From Spongiactinospora rosea (GTDB taxonomy: Bacteria > Actinomycetota > Actinomycetes > Streptosporangiales > Streptosporangiaceae), in NCBI RefSeq assembly GCF_003315795.1, contig NZ_QMEY01000010.1, positions 186,001-250,000 on the forward strand: a DNA stretch of 64,000 bases, given 5' to 3'. The position numbers and the translations under genes are program-made. Numbering within the stretch: the stretch's first letter is position 1; each line of letters begins with the position of its first letter. A model generated the notes under the pieces. That model made no database searches. It saw nothing but the letters and a program-made list of their open reading frames with translations, and was not told the DNA's origin. This document shows positions 57,363 to 64,000 of this stretch, piece by piece.

Positions 57363-59450
57363 TTATTTCCCGGAATCCGGGTCTTCGGCGATGGATCGGA
57401 GCACGAAAGCCTCCACCGGCTGCTCCTTGCCCTTGAGCCGCAGCGGGCCGAGCGGGTCGGTAACGGCCGATTCGCCGAGCAGGTCACGGGTGGTGGAACC
57501 GATCACGACCGTACCCGGCTCGGCCAGCGACTGGAGCCGGGCCGCGACGTTCACGCAGTCGCCCATCGCGTTGAAACCGCGTAACTCCGGGCTGCCGATG
57601 TTCCCGACGAGCGCCGGTCCGGTGTTCACCCCCACGCGGAATTTCGGCCATTCGATCGTGTTGCGGTGCCCCGCGGCCTGTTCGCCGAGTACTTCCGCGG
57701 CCACCCGCTCCGCCGCCCGCTGCATCGCGAGCCCCGCGCGGGCCGCCGCGCGGGCGTGGTCGGGCTGCCGGGCCGGGGCGTTGAACAGCGCCAGCAGGGC
57801 GTCGCCGACGAACTGCACGATGGTGCCGCCGTTGCGCAGAATGCAGGGGACGGCGGCGGTGTGGTACCGGTTGAGCATCTCCACGATCTCGCCGGGGGAG
57901 ACCCGCTCGGAGAAGGTGGTGAACCCCTTCAGGTCCGCGAACAGCGAGGTCAGCTCCACCAGCGACCCTCCGAGCGCGGCCTGCTCCGGGTCGGCGAGCA
58001 GCGCGGAGGCCACGTCCGGCGACATGTACTGCCGGAAGAGGGTGGACAGCTCGGCGTACAAACGGTCGTTCTCCAGCGCGATCGACAACTGGTGGGCGAG
58101 CAGCGCGGCCAGCGGCTCGTCCTGCGGGGTGACCCCGACCGGCACCCTGATCACGCCCGCCAGCCTGCCCTTGACGGTGAGCGGGTAGATGAGCCGGTCC
58201 TGACCGTCCCGGATCGGGGTGGCGCGGGCGAAGTCGGCCTCGCGGTAGTCGGCCGAGCCCATCGCGACCGTGCCGTCGGCGACCAGGCTGATCCGGACGT
58301 CCCCGTACGCCTGCCGCACCCGGTCCAGCGAGGCGGTGAGCAGTTCGCGCTCGGCCCGGCCCACCCGCGCGCCGCGCCCGACGTCCACCAGCGCGGCCAG
58401 CCGGTCGGAGATCTCGCGTTCGTTGGCCAGGGCCGCGCCCGCGCGGTCCAGTACGGCGGCCTGCGCCTCGGTCAGCCCGAACTTCCCGGCCAGCCGGGTC
58501 GCCACCGGCACCCTGGACACCGAACCCTGCCGCAGGTGATCGACCAGTTCCTCCAGGGCCTGGGCGTACTGGGCCTGGAGCCGCCGCACGGTCGCGGCCA
58601 GCGCGATCGAGTCGAACAGCCCCGCGCTGGACCCCTCGTGCCGGAACTGCAGGTAACCGCTGTAGGCGACGAACACGAAGGCGAGGGTGAGCAGGATGTG
58701 CCACTCCCACCAGGAAAGGTGCCAGTTGTTGCGGCTCATCCCGGCGATCATCGCCTCGGCCAGCAGCGTGTAGGCGGTGATCAGGCTGACCAGCATGGCG
58801 GCCGGGCGGCGGCGGTGCAGGCGGAACATCATGATGGCCGCCGCCCCGTACAGGGCCACGGCGAACAGCGAGAACACGCCGAGCGTCGCGCCACCGGGCG
58901 GCGGCGGGGCGCTGAGCGGGGTCAGGCCGGGGAGCAGGGAGGCGGCGGTCCAGGCGAGCAGGAGTACGGCGAGACCGGCGCGGAGCCGGGGGGCGGCGGC
59001 GAGCACGGCCTGGGCGGCGCGGCCGTCGAGGGGGAGCGCGGACATGAAGGCGAAGACCGAGGCCACGGTCAGGCCGACCGGCTGGTCCAGGTCGAAGCCC
59101 ATGCTGCCGGTCGGCAGGATGATCTTGGGCGTGCTCAGGCCGTGCAGGAAGAAGAAGCCCGCGTTGGTCAGGAAGACCAGGGAGACCAGCAGGATGCGGG
59201 CGTCGGGGCGGCGGATCAGGGCGCGGGTCATGAGCAGGCCCAGCGCCAGGTTGATGCCCGCGACCAGGATGATCAGCCAGAAGTGGCTGGTCTCGTGCTG
59301 CCAGATGATGTTGATGTGGTCCTGGGCGAGCAGCAGCCACAGGCCCAGCATGGGGATCACCATGTGGATCGCCCACACGACGCCCCGGACGGGCTGGGTC
59401 GCGGGGGGCAGATAGGGGTCGGGCCGGGTGCTGGGGTTGCTGGTCGGCAC
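57363..59450 (-). CDS. Membrane-anchored class III adenylate cyclase with GAF-like domain
   Basis: 695 residues from GTG 59450 (GGAGGG upstream). About seven hydrophobic spans at residues ~25-255, a GAF-like region ~280-480, then the cyclase homology domain: FADLKGFTTF (Asp506), FVGDALLALF (Asp550) as metal ligands, and NAMGDCVNVAARL. All catalytic metal Asp are kept, so the enzyme should be active. The membrane domain probably senses a signal; the downstream Crp regulator and qcrB form one transcription direction. It is separated from crp by 37 bp. Confidence 0.9.
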   Translation of the reverse strand: MPTSNPSTRPDPYLPPATQPVRGVVWAIHMVIPMLGLWLLLAQDHINIIWQHETSHFWLIILVAGINLALGLLMTRALIRRPDARILLVSLVFLTNAGFFFLHGLSTPKIILPTGSMGFDLDQPVGLTVASVFAFMSALPLDGRAAQAVLAAAPRLRAGLAVLLLAWTAASLLPGLTPLSAPPPPGGATLGVFSLFAVALYGAAAIMMFRLHRRRPAAMLVSLITAYTLLAEAMIAGMSRNNWHLSWWEWHILLTLAFVFVAYSGYLQFRHEGSSAGLFDSIALAATVRRLQAQYAQALEELVDHLRQGSVSRVPVATRLAGKFGLTEAQAAVLDRAGAALANEREISDRLAALVDVGRGARVGRAERELLTASLDRVRQAYGDVRISLVADGTVAMGSADYREADFARATPIRDGQDRLIYPLTVKGRLAGVIRVPVGVTPQDEPLAALLAHQLSIALENDRLYAELSTLFRQYMSPDVASALLADPEQAALGGSLVELTSLFADLKGFTTFSERVSPGEIVEMLNRYHTAAVPCILRNGGTIVQFVGDALLALFNAPARQPDHARAAARAGLAMQRAAERVAAEVLGEQAAGHRNTIEWPKFRVGVNTGPALVGNIGSPELRGFNAMGDCVNVAARLQSLAEPGTVVIGSTTRDLLGESAVTDPLGPLRLKGKEQPVEAFVLRSIAEDPDSGK

Positions 59451-59531
59451 TGTCGCCCTCCAGGTCGGCGCGGTTTCCCCCGGACGGCATTTGATTATCC
59501 CGGCGGGCGGCGATGCGGCAAACGCGAAGTA

Positions 59532-59548
59532 TGTGATGGATCTGTGAT
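59532..59548. promoter_or_regulatory. TGTGAT direct repeats ahead of adenylate cyclase
   Basis: TGTGAT occurs at 59532-59537 and 59543-59548, 11 bp apart, i.e. one helical turn, upstream of the cyclase start and of the divergent collagen-like gene. The half-site TGTGA is that of Crp, but the arrangement is direct rather than inverted; a regulatory role is a hypothesis. Confidence 0.3.
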
Positions 59549-59713
59549 GTTTGCGCGGGCAACCAATGGAACGATACAAGCGTGTACTTCTTGCACATAT
59601 TCACCAAGGGAAGCGTGGGTCACCGGGGGATTCCGGCTTCTCTTCAGTCTCCGGCGGCACATCTCTGATCCGGCCGCCGCCGGGACGCGCAAGTCTTGAA
59701 AGAGGTATGCCCA

Positions 59714-60592
59714 GTGGCTCTCAAGCTGCCTGGCGGACGGTCTCTCGCTCTCGCCGCGTCCGGGGTTCTCGCCGGTTCGCTCGTGGCGGGCGGTTTCGTG
59801 AACGCGTCCTCGGCCGCGTCCACCGCCGCCGCGTCGAACGTCATCTATGCGTGCGTCAACAAGACCACGCAGGTCGTACGGATCGTGGGGGCCAGGACCA
59901 AGTGCAAGCCGGGCGAGACCCGGATCTCCTGGAACCGGCAGGGGCCGAAGGGCGCGGACGGCGAGGGCGGCCTGGGCCCGATGGGCGCGACCGGCCCCAA
60001 GGGCCCGAAGGGCGACCCGGGCGCGGCCGGCCCCAAGGGCGACCCGGGCGTACGCGGCCCGCGCGGCCTCCAGGGCCCGGCGGGCGCCAAGGGCGAGCCC
60101 GGCAAGGACGGCGTGAACGGCCAGGACGGCAAGAACGGCGTCAATGGCCAGGATGGCAAGAACGGCGTCAATGGCCAGGACGGTAAGGACGGCGCGCGGG
60201 GCCCGCAGGGCGAGCGTGGTGAGCGCGGTCCCCAGGGCCCCAAGGGCGACCCGGGCGAGGGCGGCGGCGGCGTCCAGATCCAGGTGCGCACGGACACCTT
60301 CGACACCACCTCCGGCGGTTCGGCGTCCTGCCGCTCCAACGAGGTGGTGACCGGCGGTGGCTTCTACCTGAGCACCAGCAAGCGGGTCACCGTGATCGGC
60401 AGCTACCCGTCGGGCAACGGCTGGTCCCTGAAGCTCGCCGTCACCGGCGAGGGCCACGACGACTTCGCCGCGAACGCCACCCCGAGCGCCAGCCCCGAGC
60501 CCGGGGACAAGAGCAACAAGTCCCACGGCAACGGCGGCGGCAACAACCCCAAGGCCGGCGGCACGGTCTACGCCCTCTGCGCCAAGAAGTAA
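59714..60592 (+). CDS. Secreted collagen-like protein
   Basis: 292 residues from GTG 59714 (AGAGGT upstream). Signal peptide to about residue 35-46, a short N-terminal domain with two Cys (YACVNKTTQVVR, TKCKPGETRISW), then about 40 Gly-x-y triplets (GPKGADGEGGLGPMG ...), including three tandem copies of the 9-residue unit GVNGQDGK(N/D). A C-terminal ~100-residue domain has Cys pairs (ASCRSNEVVTGGGFYL, YALCAKK). Collagen-like rods are known on the surface of bacteria and the C-domain could bind or trimerise. Strong terminator follows. Confidence 0.88.
   Translation: MALKLPGGRSLALAASGVLAGSLVAGGFVNASSAASTAAASNVIYACVNKTTQVVRIVGARTKCKPGETRISWNRQGPKGADGEGGLGPMGATGPKGPKGDPGAAGPKGDPGVRGPRGLQGPAGAKGEPGKDGVNGQDGKNGVNGQDGKNGVNGQDGKDGARGPQGERGERGPQGPKGDPGEGGGGVQIQVRTDTFDTTSGGSASCRSNEVVTGGGFYLSTSKRVTVIGSYPSGNGWSLKLAVTGEGHDDFAANATPSASPEPGDKSNKSHGNGGGNNPKAGGTVYALCAKK
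60112..60192 (+). repeat. Tandem 27-bp repeat coding for GVNGQDGK(N/D)
   Basis: Three near-identical 27-bp units encode GVNGQDGK(N/D) within the collagen-like gene. They differ by few bases, which points to recent duplication and a length-variable rod. Confidence 0.7.
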
Positions 60593-60606
60593 CCCCCCAA
60601 CGACCC

Positions 60607-60635
60607 GGCCGCCGCTTCCCCAAGAAGCGGCGGCC
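60607..60635 (+). terminator. 12-bp hairpin terminator after collagen-like gene
   Basis: GGCCGCCGCTTC (60607-60618) - CCCAA - GAAGCGGCGGCC (60624-60635), perfect 12-bp stem 15 bp past the stop; C-rich tail instead of T-run. Confidence 0.88.
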
Positions 60636-60677
60636 CCCGGGTGCACGAGGCCCCACTCCTAGTGCTTTTCACCCCAC

Positions 60678-60767
60678 AAGCTCGGCGCCCGCGACCGCAC
60701 CCAGGCGGCGGTCCTCGCCTACGAACTTGGCCTCGTCTTCGCCGGAGCCGACGAAGGCCCTCAATGA
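60678..60767 (+). pseudogene. 3' remnant of a NarL/FixJ-type response regulator gene
   Basis: Thirty codons translate as KLGARDRTQAAVLAYELGLV followed by FAGADEGPQ and a stop. This is the end of a LuxR-type HTH in NarL-family response regulators (helices 9-10). Directly upstream in this frame are a stop and unrelated bases, so only the tail remains. It sits between the collagen-like terminator and rsgA, and suggests a deletion or recombination event. Confidence 0.72.
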
Positions 60768-60870
60768 CCACAGGGGCCGTTTGCGGGGAGCGGGCACTGC
60801 TGCTACCTTGCCGAGTGAAGACACGTTCGTGGCGACAGGAGCCCGAGAAAGAAAGGGGAGGTGAGGTCGA

Positions 60871-60939
60871 ATGACCGTCGTGAAGATGGCCGCCATCCGC
60901 GGCACTCGGTCCATCCTCACGTCCCCGGGCCTTGGCTGA
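60871..60939 (+). CDS. 22-residue leader ORF upstream of rsgA
   Basis: ATG 60871 follows the excellent ribosome site GGGGAGGTGAGG (60856-60867). It encodes MTVVKMAAIRGTRSILTSPG plus two residues and ends TGA 60939, 84 bp before the rsgA start. The strong RBS on so short an ORF suggests a leader peptide whose translation affects the hairpin downstream. Coding beyond this is unproven. Confidence 0.45.
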   Translation: MTVVKMAAIRGTRSILTSPGLG

Positions 60940-60997
60940 CCTTTCTGAGGCGTGCCCCCCGGTGCGGGTGTGGCATGCATGCCGTATTCGCCAAGGC

Positions 60998-61013
60998 CCC
61001 TTTTCGTAAAGGG
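60998..61013 (+). promoter_or_regulatory. Hairpin masking the rsgA ribosome binding site
   Basis: CCCTTT (60998-61003) - TCGT - AAAGGG (61008-61013). The right arm AAAGGG is the only Shine-Dalgarno-like sequence ahead of TTG 61024. Folding would therefore hide it. A tetraloop and its closeness to the 22-residue ORF suggest translational control of rsgA. Confidence 0.5.
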
Positions 61014-61023
61014 TTCCATTCCG

Positions 61024-62121
61024 TTGTCTTCCCATCATTCTTCCGGTGATGACCTCTCCGCTGGGGGCCTGTCCGCGTACGGCTGGGACGCCGGGCTCGA
61101 AGAGTCCTTCGCCGCCCACCGCTCCGCGGGGCTCGTCCCCGCCCGGGTGGTCGGCGTCGATCGCGGTACCTGCGACGTCATCACCGGGACCGGCCCGCTC
61201 CGGGCCCGCCTCGCGCTCCCCGGAGCGCCGGACCCGATCTCGTCTCCCTGCACCGGCGACTGGGCCGCACTGTCCCTGGGCCACGAACCAGAGCTGGTCG
61301 CGCTGCTGCCGCGGCGCAGCGCCATCGTCCGGTCGTCGGCGTCCCGCTCCTCGCACGGGCAGGTGCTGGCCGCCAACGTCGACACGGTGGTCCTGGCCGT
61401 CTCGCTCGCCGACGAGCCGAACCCCGGCCGGATCGAGCGGCTGCTCGCGCTGGCCTGGGAGAGCGGCGCGCTGCCCGTGATCGTGCTGACCAAGACCGAC
61501 CGGTCGGCCGATCCCGGCCAGGCCATGGACACCGTCGCGGAGCTGGCGCCGGGCGTGGAGATCGTGCCCACCAGCGCCACCACCGGCGAGGGCATCGACG
61601 CGCTCAAGGCGATGCTCACCGGCACGATCGTCCTGCTGGGACCGTCCGGGGCGGGCAAGTCCACGCTGGGCAACGCGCTGCTGGGCACCGAGACCCTGGA
61701 GACCGGCGCGGTCCGCGCGCAGGACGGCAAGGGCCGTCACACCACGGTCCGCCGCCAGTTGGTCCCGCTCCCGGGCGGCGGTGTGCTGATCGACACCCCC
61801 GGCCTGCGCGGCGTCGGGCTCATGGGCGCCGACGAGGGCCTGCAACAGGTCTTCGCCGACATCGAGGAACTGGCCTTGGAGTGCCGGTTCGGCGACTGCG
61901 GCCACGACTCCGAGCCGGGCTGCGCCGTCCAGGCCGCCATCGTCTCGGGTGACCTCAGCGAACGCCGCCTGGCCAGCTACCGCAAGCTCCAGCGCGAGAA
62001 CGCCTGGGCCACCTCACGCAACGACGCGCGGCTGCGCGCCGAGCACGACGACCGCAAGAAGTCGATCACTCGCTCGCTGCGCGAGACGTACACCTTCCGG
62101 GACCGGCAGCGCCGCTCATAG
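61024..62121 (+). CDS. rsgA: Ribosome small-subunit-dependent GTPase A
   Basis: 365 residues from TTG 61024; ATG 60979 is an alternative without a Shine-Dalgarno. OB-fold N-terminal region, then circularly permuted GTPase: G4 VLTKTD, G5 TSATTGEG, G1 GPSGAGKSTLGNAL, G2 region KGRHTTVRRQLV, G3 DTPGLRGVGL, and zinc Cys/His cluster ECRFGDCGHDSEPGCAV. It helps late 30S maturation (release of RbfA). The N-terminal ~15 codons are unusually low in GC. Translation may be regulated by the leader ORF and hairpin. Confidence 0.93.
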   Translation: MSSHHSSGDDLSAGGLSAYGWDAGLEESFAAHRSAGLVPARVVGVDRGTCDVITGTGPLRARLALPGAPDPISSPCTGDWAALSLGHEPELVALLPRRSAIVRSSASRSSHGQVLAANVDTVVLAVSLADEPNPGRIERLLALAWESGALPVIVLTKTDRSADPGQAMDTVAELAPGVEIVPTSATTGEGIDALKAMLTGTIVLLGPSGAGKSTLGNALLGTETLETGAVRAQDGKGRHTTVRRQLVPLPGGGVLIDTPGLRGVGLMGADEGLQQVFADIEELALECRFGDCGHDSEPGCAVQAAIVSGDLSERRLASYRKLQRENAWATSRNDARLRAEHDDRKKSITRSLRETYTFRDRQRRS

Positions 62122-62170
62122 CCGCCTGCCCGTGTCCCTCCCCACGACCACCATGAAAGGCGACCTCACC

Positions 62171-62680
62171 ATGTCGTCCACCTGGATCACCCGTACCGAG
62201 ACCCCGCAGGACATCCCGCTGATCCGCGAAGTCGCGCTCGGCGCCTTCCCCACGCCTTTGGAGGCCGACCTCATCGAGGCGCTGCGCGTCGATCCGGCCT
62301 GGTCACCCGAGCTGTCCGTGGTCGCCCAGGCCCCGGACGGCACCGTGGCCGGGTACGCGCTGCTCACCCGCTGCCACGTCGACGACGCGCCGGCCCTGGC
62401 GCTGGGCCCGTGCGCCGTGCTGCCGCGGTACCAGCGGCAGGGGGCCGGGTCGGCCGCCATCCGCACCGGGCTCCAGGCCGCGCGCGACAAGGGCGAGAAC
62501 CTCGTCCTGGTGCTCGGCCACGCCGAGTACTACCCGCGTTTCGGCTTCACCCGGGCCTCGGCGTACGGGATCCGGCCCTCCTTCGAGGTGCCGGACGAGG
62601 CGATGATGGCCCTCGTCTTCGACAAGACCGTCCCGGTGCCCGCGGGCACCATCGTCTATCCGGCGCCCTTCGGCGTCTGA
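62171..62680 (+). CDS. GNAT-family N-acetyltransferase (YhbS-like)
   Basis: 169 residues. ALGPCAVLPRYQRQGAGSAAIRTGLQAARDKGENLVLVLGHAEYYPRFGF shows the acetyl-CoA loop (Q/R-x-x-G-x-G/A) and the GHAEYYPRFGF of YhbS-like enzymes. ATG 62171 has AAAGG ~10 nt upstream; an ATG at 62153 could also be used. Followed by a strong hairpin. Acceptor unknown. Confidence 0.9.
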   Translation: MSSTWITRTETPQDIPLIREVALGAFPTPLEADLIEALRVDPAWSPELSVVAQAPDGTVAGYALLTRCHVDDAPALALGPCAVLPRYQRQGAGSAAIRTGLQAARDKGENLVLVLGHAEYYPRFGFTRASAYGIRPSFEVPDEAMMALVFDKTVPVPAGTIVYPAPFGV

Positions 62681-62688
62681 CCTCTACC

Positions 62689-62723
62689 GGGCCTGTCCAG
62701 GGGATCTTCTCCTGGGCAGGCCC
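62689..62723. terminator. 13-bp hairpin terminator after the acetyltransferase
   Basis: GGGCCTGTCCAGG (62689-62701) and CCTGGGCAGGCCC (62711-62723) form a 13-bp stem (one G-U pair) with a 9-nt loop, 8 bp past the stop. Confidence 0.82.
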
Positions 62724-62765
62724 CACGGCCGGGCCGGCGCTCGGGCGGTGGTTATGCTGCGGCTC

Positions 62766-63389
62766 ATGGACATCGTGATCCCGCTCTTCGATCAGTTCGA
62801 GCCGCTCGACGCGATCGGGCCGTACGAGATCTTCGGGTACATCTCCGGGGCCACCGTGCGGTTCGTCACCGACCGGCCCGGCCCGGTGCAGGACGTACTG
62901 GGCTCCCTGCCGGTCCACGTCGCGACCAGGTACTCCGAGGTGGAACGCTGCGATGTGCTGCTGGTCCCGGGCGGGGGCAGTCACCTGACCATGATGGACG
63001 ACCCCGAATTCCTCGACTGGGTGCGCCGGATCCACGCCGGTACGCGCTTCACCACCTCGGTCTGCACGGGTGCGCTGGTGCTCGGCGCGGCCGGGCTGCT
63101 GAACGGCCTGACCGCCACCACCCACTGGAACGCCATCGCCGACCTGGAGTCCTACGGCGCCACCTACACCGCTGAGCGGGTGGTCCGCCAGGACCGGGTG
63201 ATCACCTCGGCGGGGGTCTCCTCGGGCATCGACATGGCCATCCAGCTGACCGCCCTGCTCACCGACGAGGTGACCGCCCAGGCGATCCAGCTCTACACCG
63301 AGTACGACCCGCAGCCCCCCTTCGACACCGGCTCGGTGGCCAAGTCCCCGGCCCACGTGGTCGAGAAGGCCCGCGCTCTGGACGGCTAG
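62766..63389 (+). CDS. DJ-1/PfpI-family protein (isonitrile-hydratase-like)
   Basis: 207 residues. Class I glutamine amidotransferase-like fold with nucleophile Cys in FTTSVCTGALVLGAAGLLNG and acid residues in IPLFDQFEPLDAIGPYEIF; the pattern is of the PfpI_2/InhA-like subgroup. It may degrade an isonitrile or handle glyoxal/stress. A TATGCT box (62753-62758) lies 7 nt before ATG, so the mRNA is probably leaderless. Confidence 0.9.
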   Translation: MDIVIPLFDQFEPLDAIGPYEIFGYISGATVRFVTDRPGPVQDVLGSLPVHVATRYSEVERCDVLLVPGGGSHLTMMDDPEFLDWVRRIHAGTRFTTSVCTGALVLGAAGLLNGLTATTHWNAIADLESYGATYTAERVVRQDRVITSAGVSSGIDMAIQLTALLTDEVTAQAIQLYTEYDPQPPFDTGSVAKSPAHVVEKARALDG

Positions 63390-63399
63390 CCCCGGCCCC

Positions 63400-64000
63400 T
63401 CACATGCCCAGCATCGCGCCGCCGGTGGCGTCGATGTACTGGCCGGTGACCCAGCGGGCGTCGTCCGAGGCGACGAAGGCGATGATGTCCGCGATGTCCT
63501 CGGGCGTGCCCAGCCGCTTGAACGTGGAGGCGGCTCGCGCCGCCGCCAGGATCTCCTCGGTCAGCGCGGCGTTCATGTCGGTCTCGATGACGCCGGGGGC
63601 GACCGAGTTGACCGTGATGCCGCGCGGGCCCAGCGCGGCGGCGAGGGTGTGGGTCAGTACGTTCAGCGCGCCCTTGGTCATCGAGTACGCGATCGTGCCC
63701 GGCGTCGCGACCCGCGTCACGCCCGACGAGACGTTGATGATCCGCCCGCCGTCCCGCAGCCGCGACAGGCCCTCCTTCACGATGAAGAACGGGGCCTTGG
63801 CGTTGATCGCGAACAGCCGCTCGAACTCCGCCTCCCCGACCTCCGCGATCTGCTTCTGCAGGGTGATCCCGGCGTTGTTCACCAGGATGTCCAGGCCGTC
63901 GGCGTGCCGGTCGAACTCCGCCCACAGCGTGGCGGCATCGCCGGGTACGCCGAGTTCCGCCCGGATCGCGAAGGCCGCGCCGCCGTCCGCCTCGATCGCG
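63400..64000 (-). CDS. Short-chain dehydrogenase/reductase, 5' part outside window
   Basis: The C-terminal ~200 residues are present. NNAGI, INVSS, YSMTKGALNVL (Tyr-x-x-x-Lys) and GITVNSVAPGVIETDMN show a classical SDR. It continues to the window end at 64000 in frame (AIEADGGAAFAIRAELG...). The end TGGAMLGM is typical for 3-oxoacyl-ACP-reductase-like SDRs. Its N-terminal cofactor motif lies outside. Confidence 0.93.
   Translation of the reverse strand, partial: AIEADGGAAFAIRAELGVPGDAATLWAEFDRHADGLDILVNNAGITLQKQIAEVGEAEFERLFAINAKAPFFIVKEGLSRLRDGGRIINVSSGVTRVATPGTIAYSMTKGALNVLTHTLAAALGPRGITVNSVAPGVIETDMNAALTEEILAAARAASTFKRLGTPEDIADIIAFVASDDARWVTGQYIDATGGAMLGM

Noticed and set aside
57666..59699. 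677-codon plus-strand frame opposite adenylate cyclase
   Set aside because: The opposite strand encodes conserved cyclase motifs; this frame is Gly/Arg/Gln-rich without homology signs.
1..64000. tRNA, rRNA, CRISPR array or transposase genes
   Set aside because: I saw no cloverleaf with CCA-adjacent arms, no rRNA sequence, no regularly spaced direct repeats with unique spacers and no DDE transposase. Computation (tRNA scan, CRISPR finder) would settle this.

Overview
The window is high-GC actinobacterial chromosome. Dense, often overlapping genes, GTG/TTG starts, many TAnnnT -10 boxes 5-8 nt before a start codon (leaderless style), bldC, WhiJ/DUF397 pairs, a class F sortase, PhoX, a quinol-oxidase-type qcrB and long polyketide synthase sequence all fit a mycelial actinomycete. 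The Streptosporangiales (Thermomonosporaceae or Streptosporangiaceae) are my best guess, but this is inference. The block at about 38-45 kb has the gene order bldC - hypothetical - Val/Glu-type dehydrogenase - DUF3073 - purM - purF - (membrane protein) - sterol-carrier protein. From memory this matches the order around bldC in Streptomyces coelicolor, so it is conserved core chromosome. No tRNA, rRNA, CRISPR array or transposase gene was seen.

Layout. 1-2.8 kb: the end of a type I polyketide synthase (KR tail plus ACP, no thioesterase), translationally coupled to an AveC-like spirocyclase and an FAD epoxidase/monooxygenase, so the edge of a secondary-metabolite cluster. 2.8-5.4 kb: aldo/keto reductase behind a MerR-type 19-bp-spacer promoter, and three small membrane/lipoprotein genes. 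5.4-7.4 kb: DUF2249-cupin protein divergent from 7Fe ferredoxin, Cys-containing HTH regulator and small cupin, with one palindromic operator between them (redox, NO or Fe-S stress candidate). 7.3-11.7 kb: acetyltransferase; response regulator/histidine kinase/GerMN-like lipoprotein operon; sortase substrate and class F sortase. 11.8-15.1 kb: hydrolase, MarR and FAD monooxygenase with operator, a 152-bp inverted-repeat element, and a small secreted protein. 15.3-18.1 kb: MFS exporter, a 34-codon ORF and TetR with twin operators. 18.1-22.4 kb: a divergent pair, a small possible effector and an NB-ARC/TPR STAND NTPase that share a beta-rich peptide motif, with an overlapping GT-B-like gene.

22.7-37.8 kb: DUF4082/beta-helix exoprotein, DUF2268 metalloprotease, WhiJ/DUF397/ATPase regulatory trio, pyrD, a 1171-residue subtilase, GH20 hexosaminidase, cell-wall amidase, LacI and TetR regulators. 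37.9-47.8 kb: the conserved bldC-vdh-purMF block, PhoX phosphatase and a SigB/F-type sigma factor. 48-52.1 kb: an amide-utilisation cassette (MarR, AmiC-like cytosolic amide sensor, APC permease, formamidase/acetamidase). 52.1-54.8 kb: MFS/TetR efflux pair with an inverted-repeat operator, and an ECF sigma factor. 54.9-59.5 kb: an all-same-strand trio of membrane adenylate cyclase, Crp-like regulator and stand-alone cytochrome b (qcrB), apparently a cAMP-responsive respiratory module. 59.7-64 kb: collagen-like exoprotein, a response-regulator gene remnant, a 22-codon leader ORF plus RBS-masking hairpin ahead of rsgA, acetyltransferase, DJ-1/PfpI protein and a partial SDR dehydrogenase.

The strongest candidates for something undescribed are the STAND NTPase pair at 18.1-22.4 kb, the cAMP/cytochrome b trio, the two leader structures (DUF3073 and rsgA) and the 34-residue ORF coupled to the MFS exporter. 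Functions are inferred from family recognition by eye; no searches were run.
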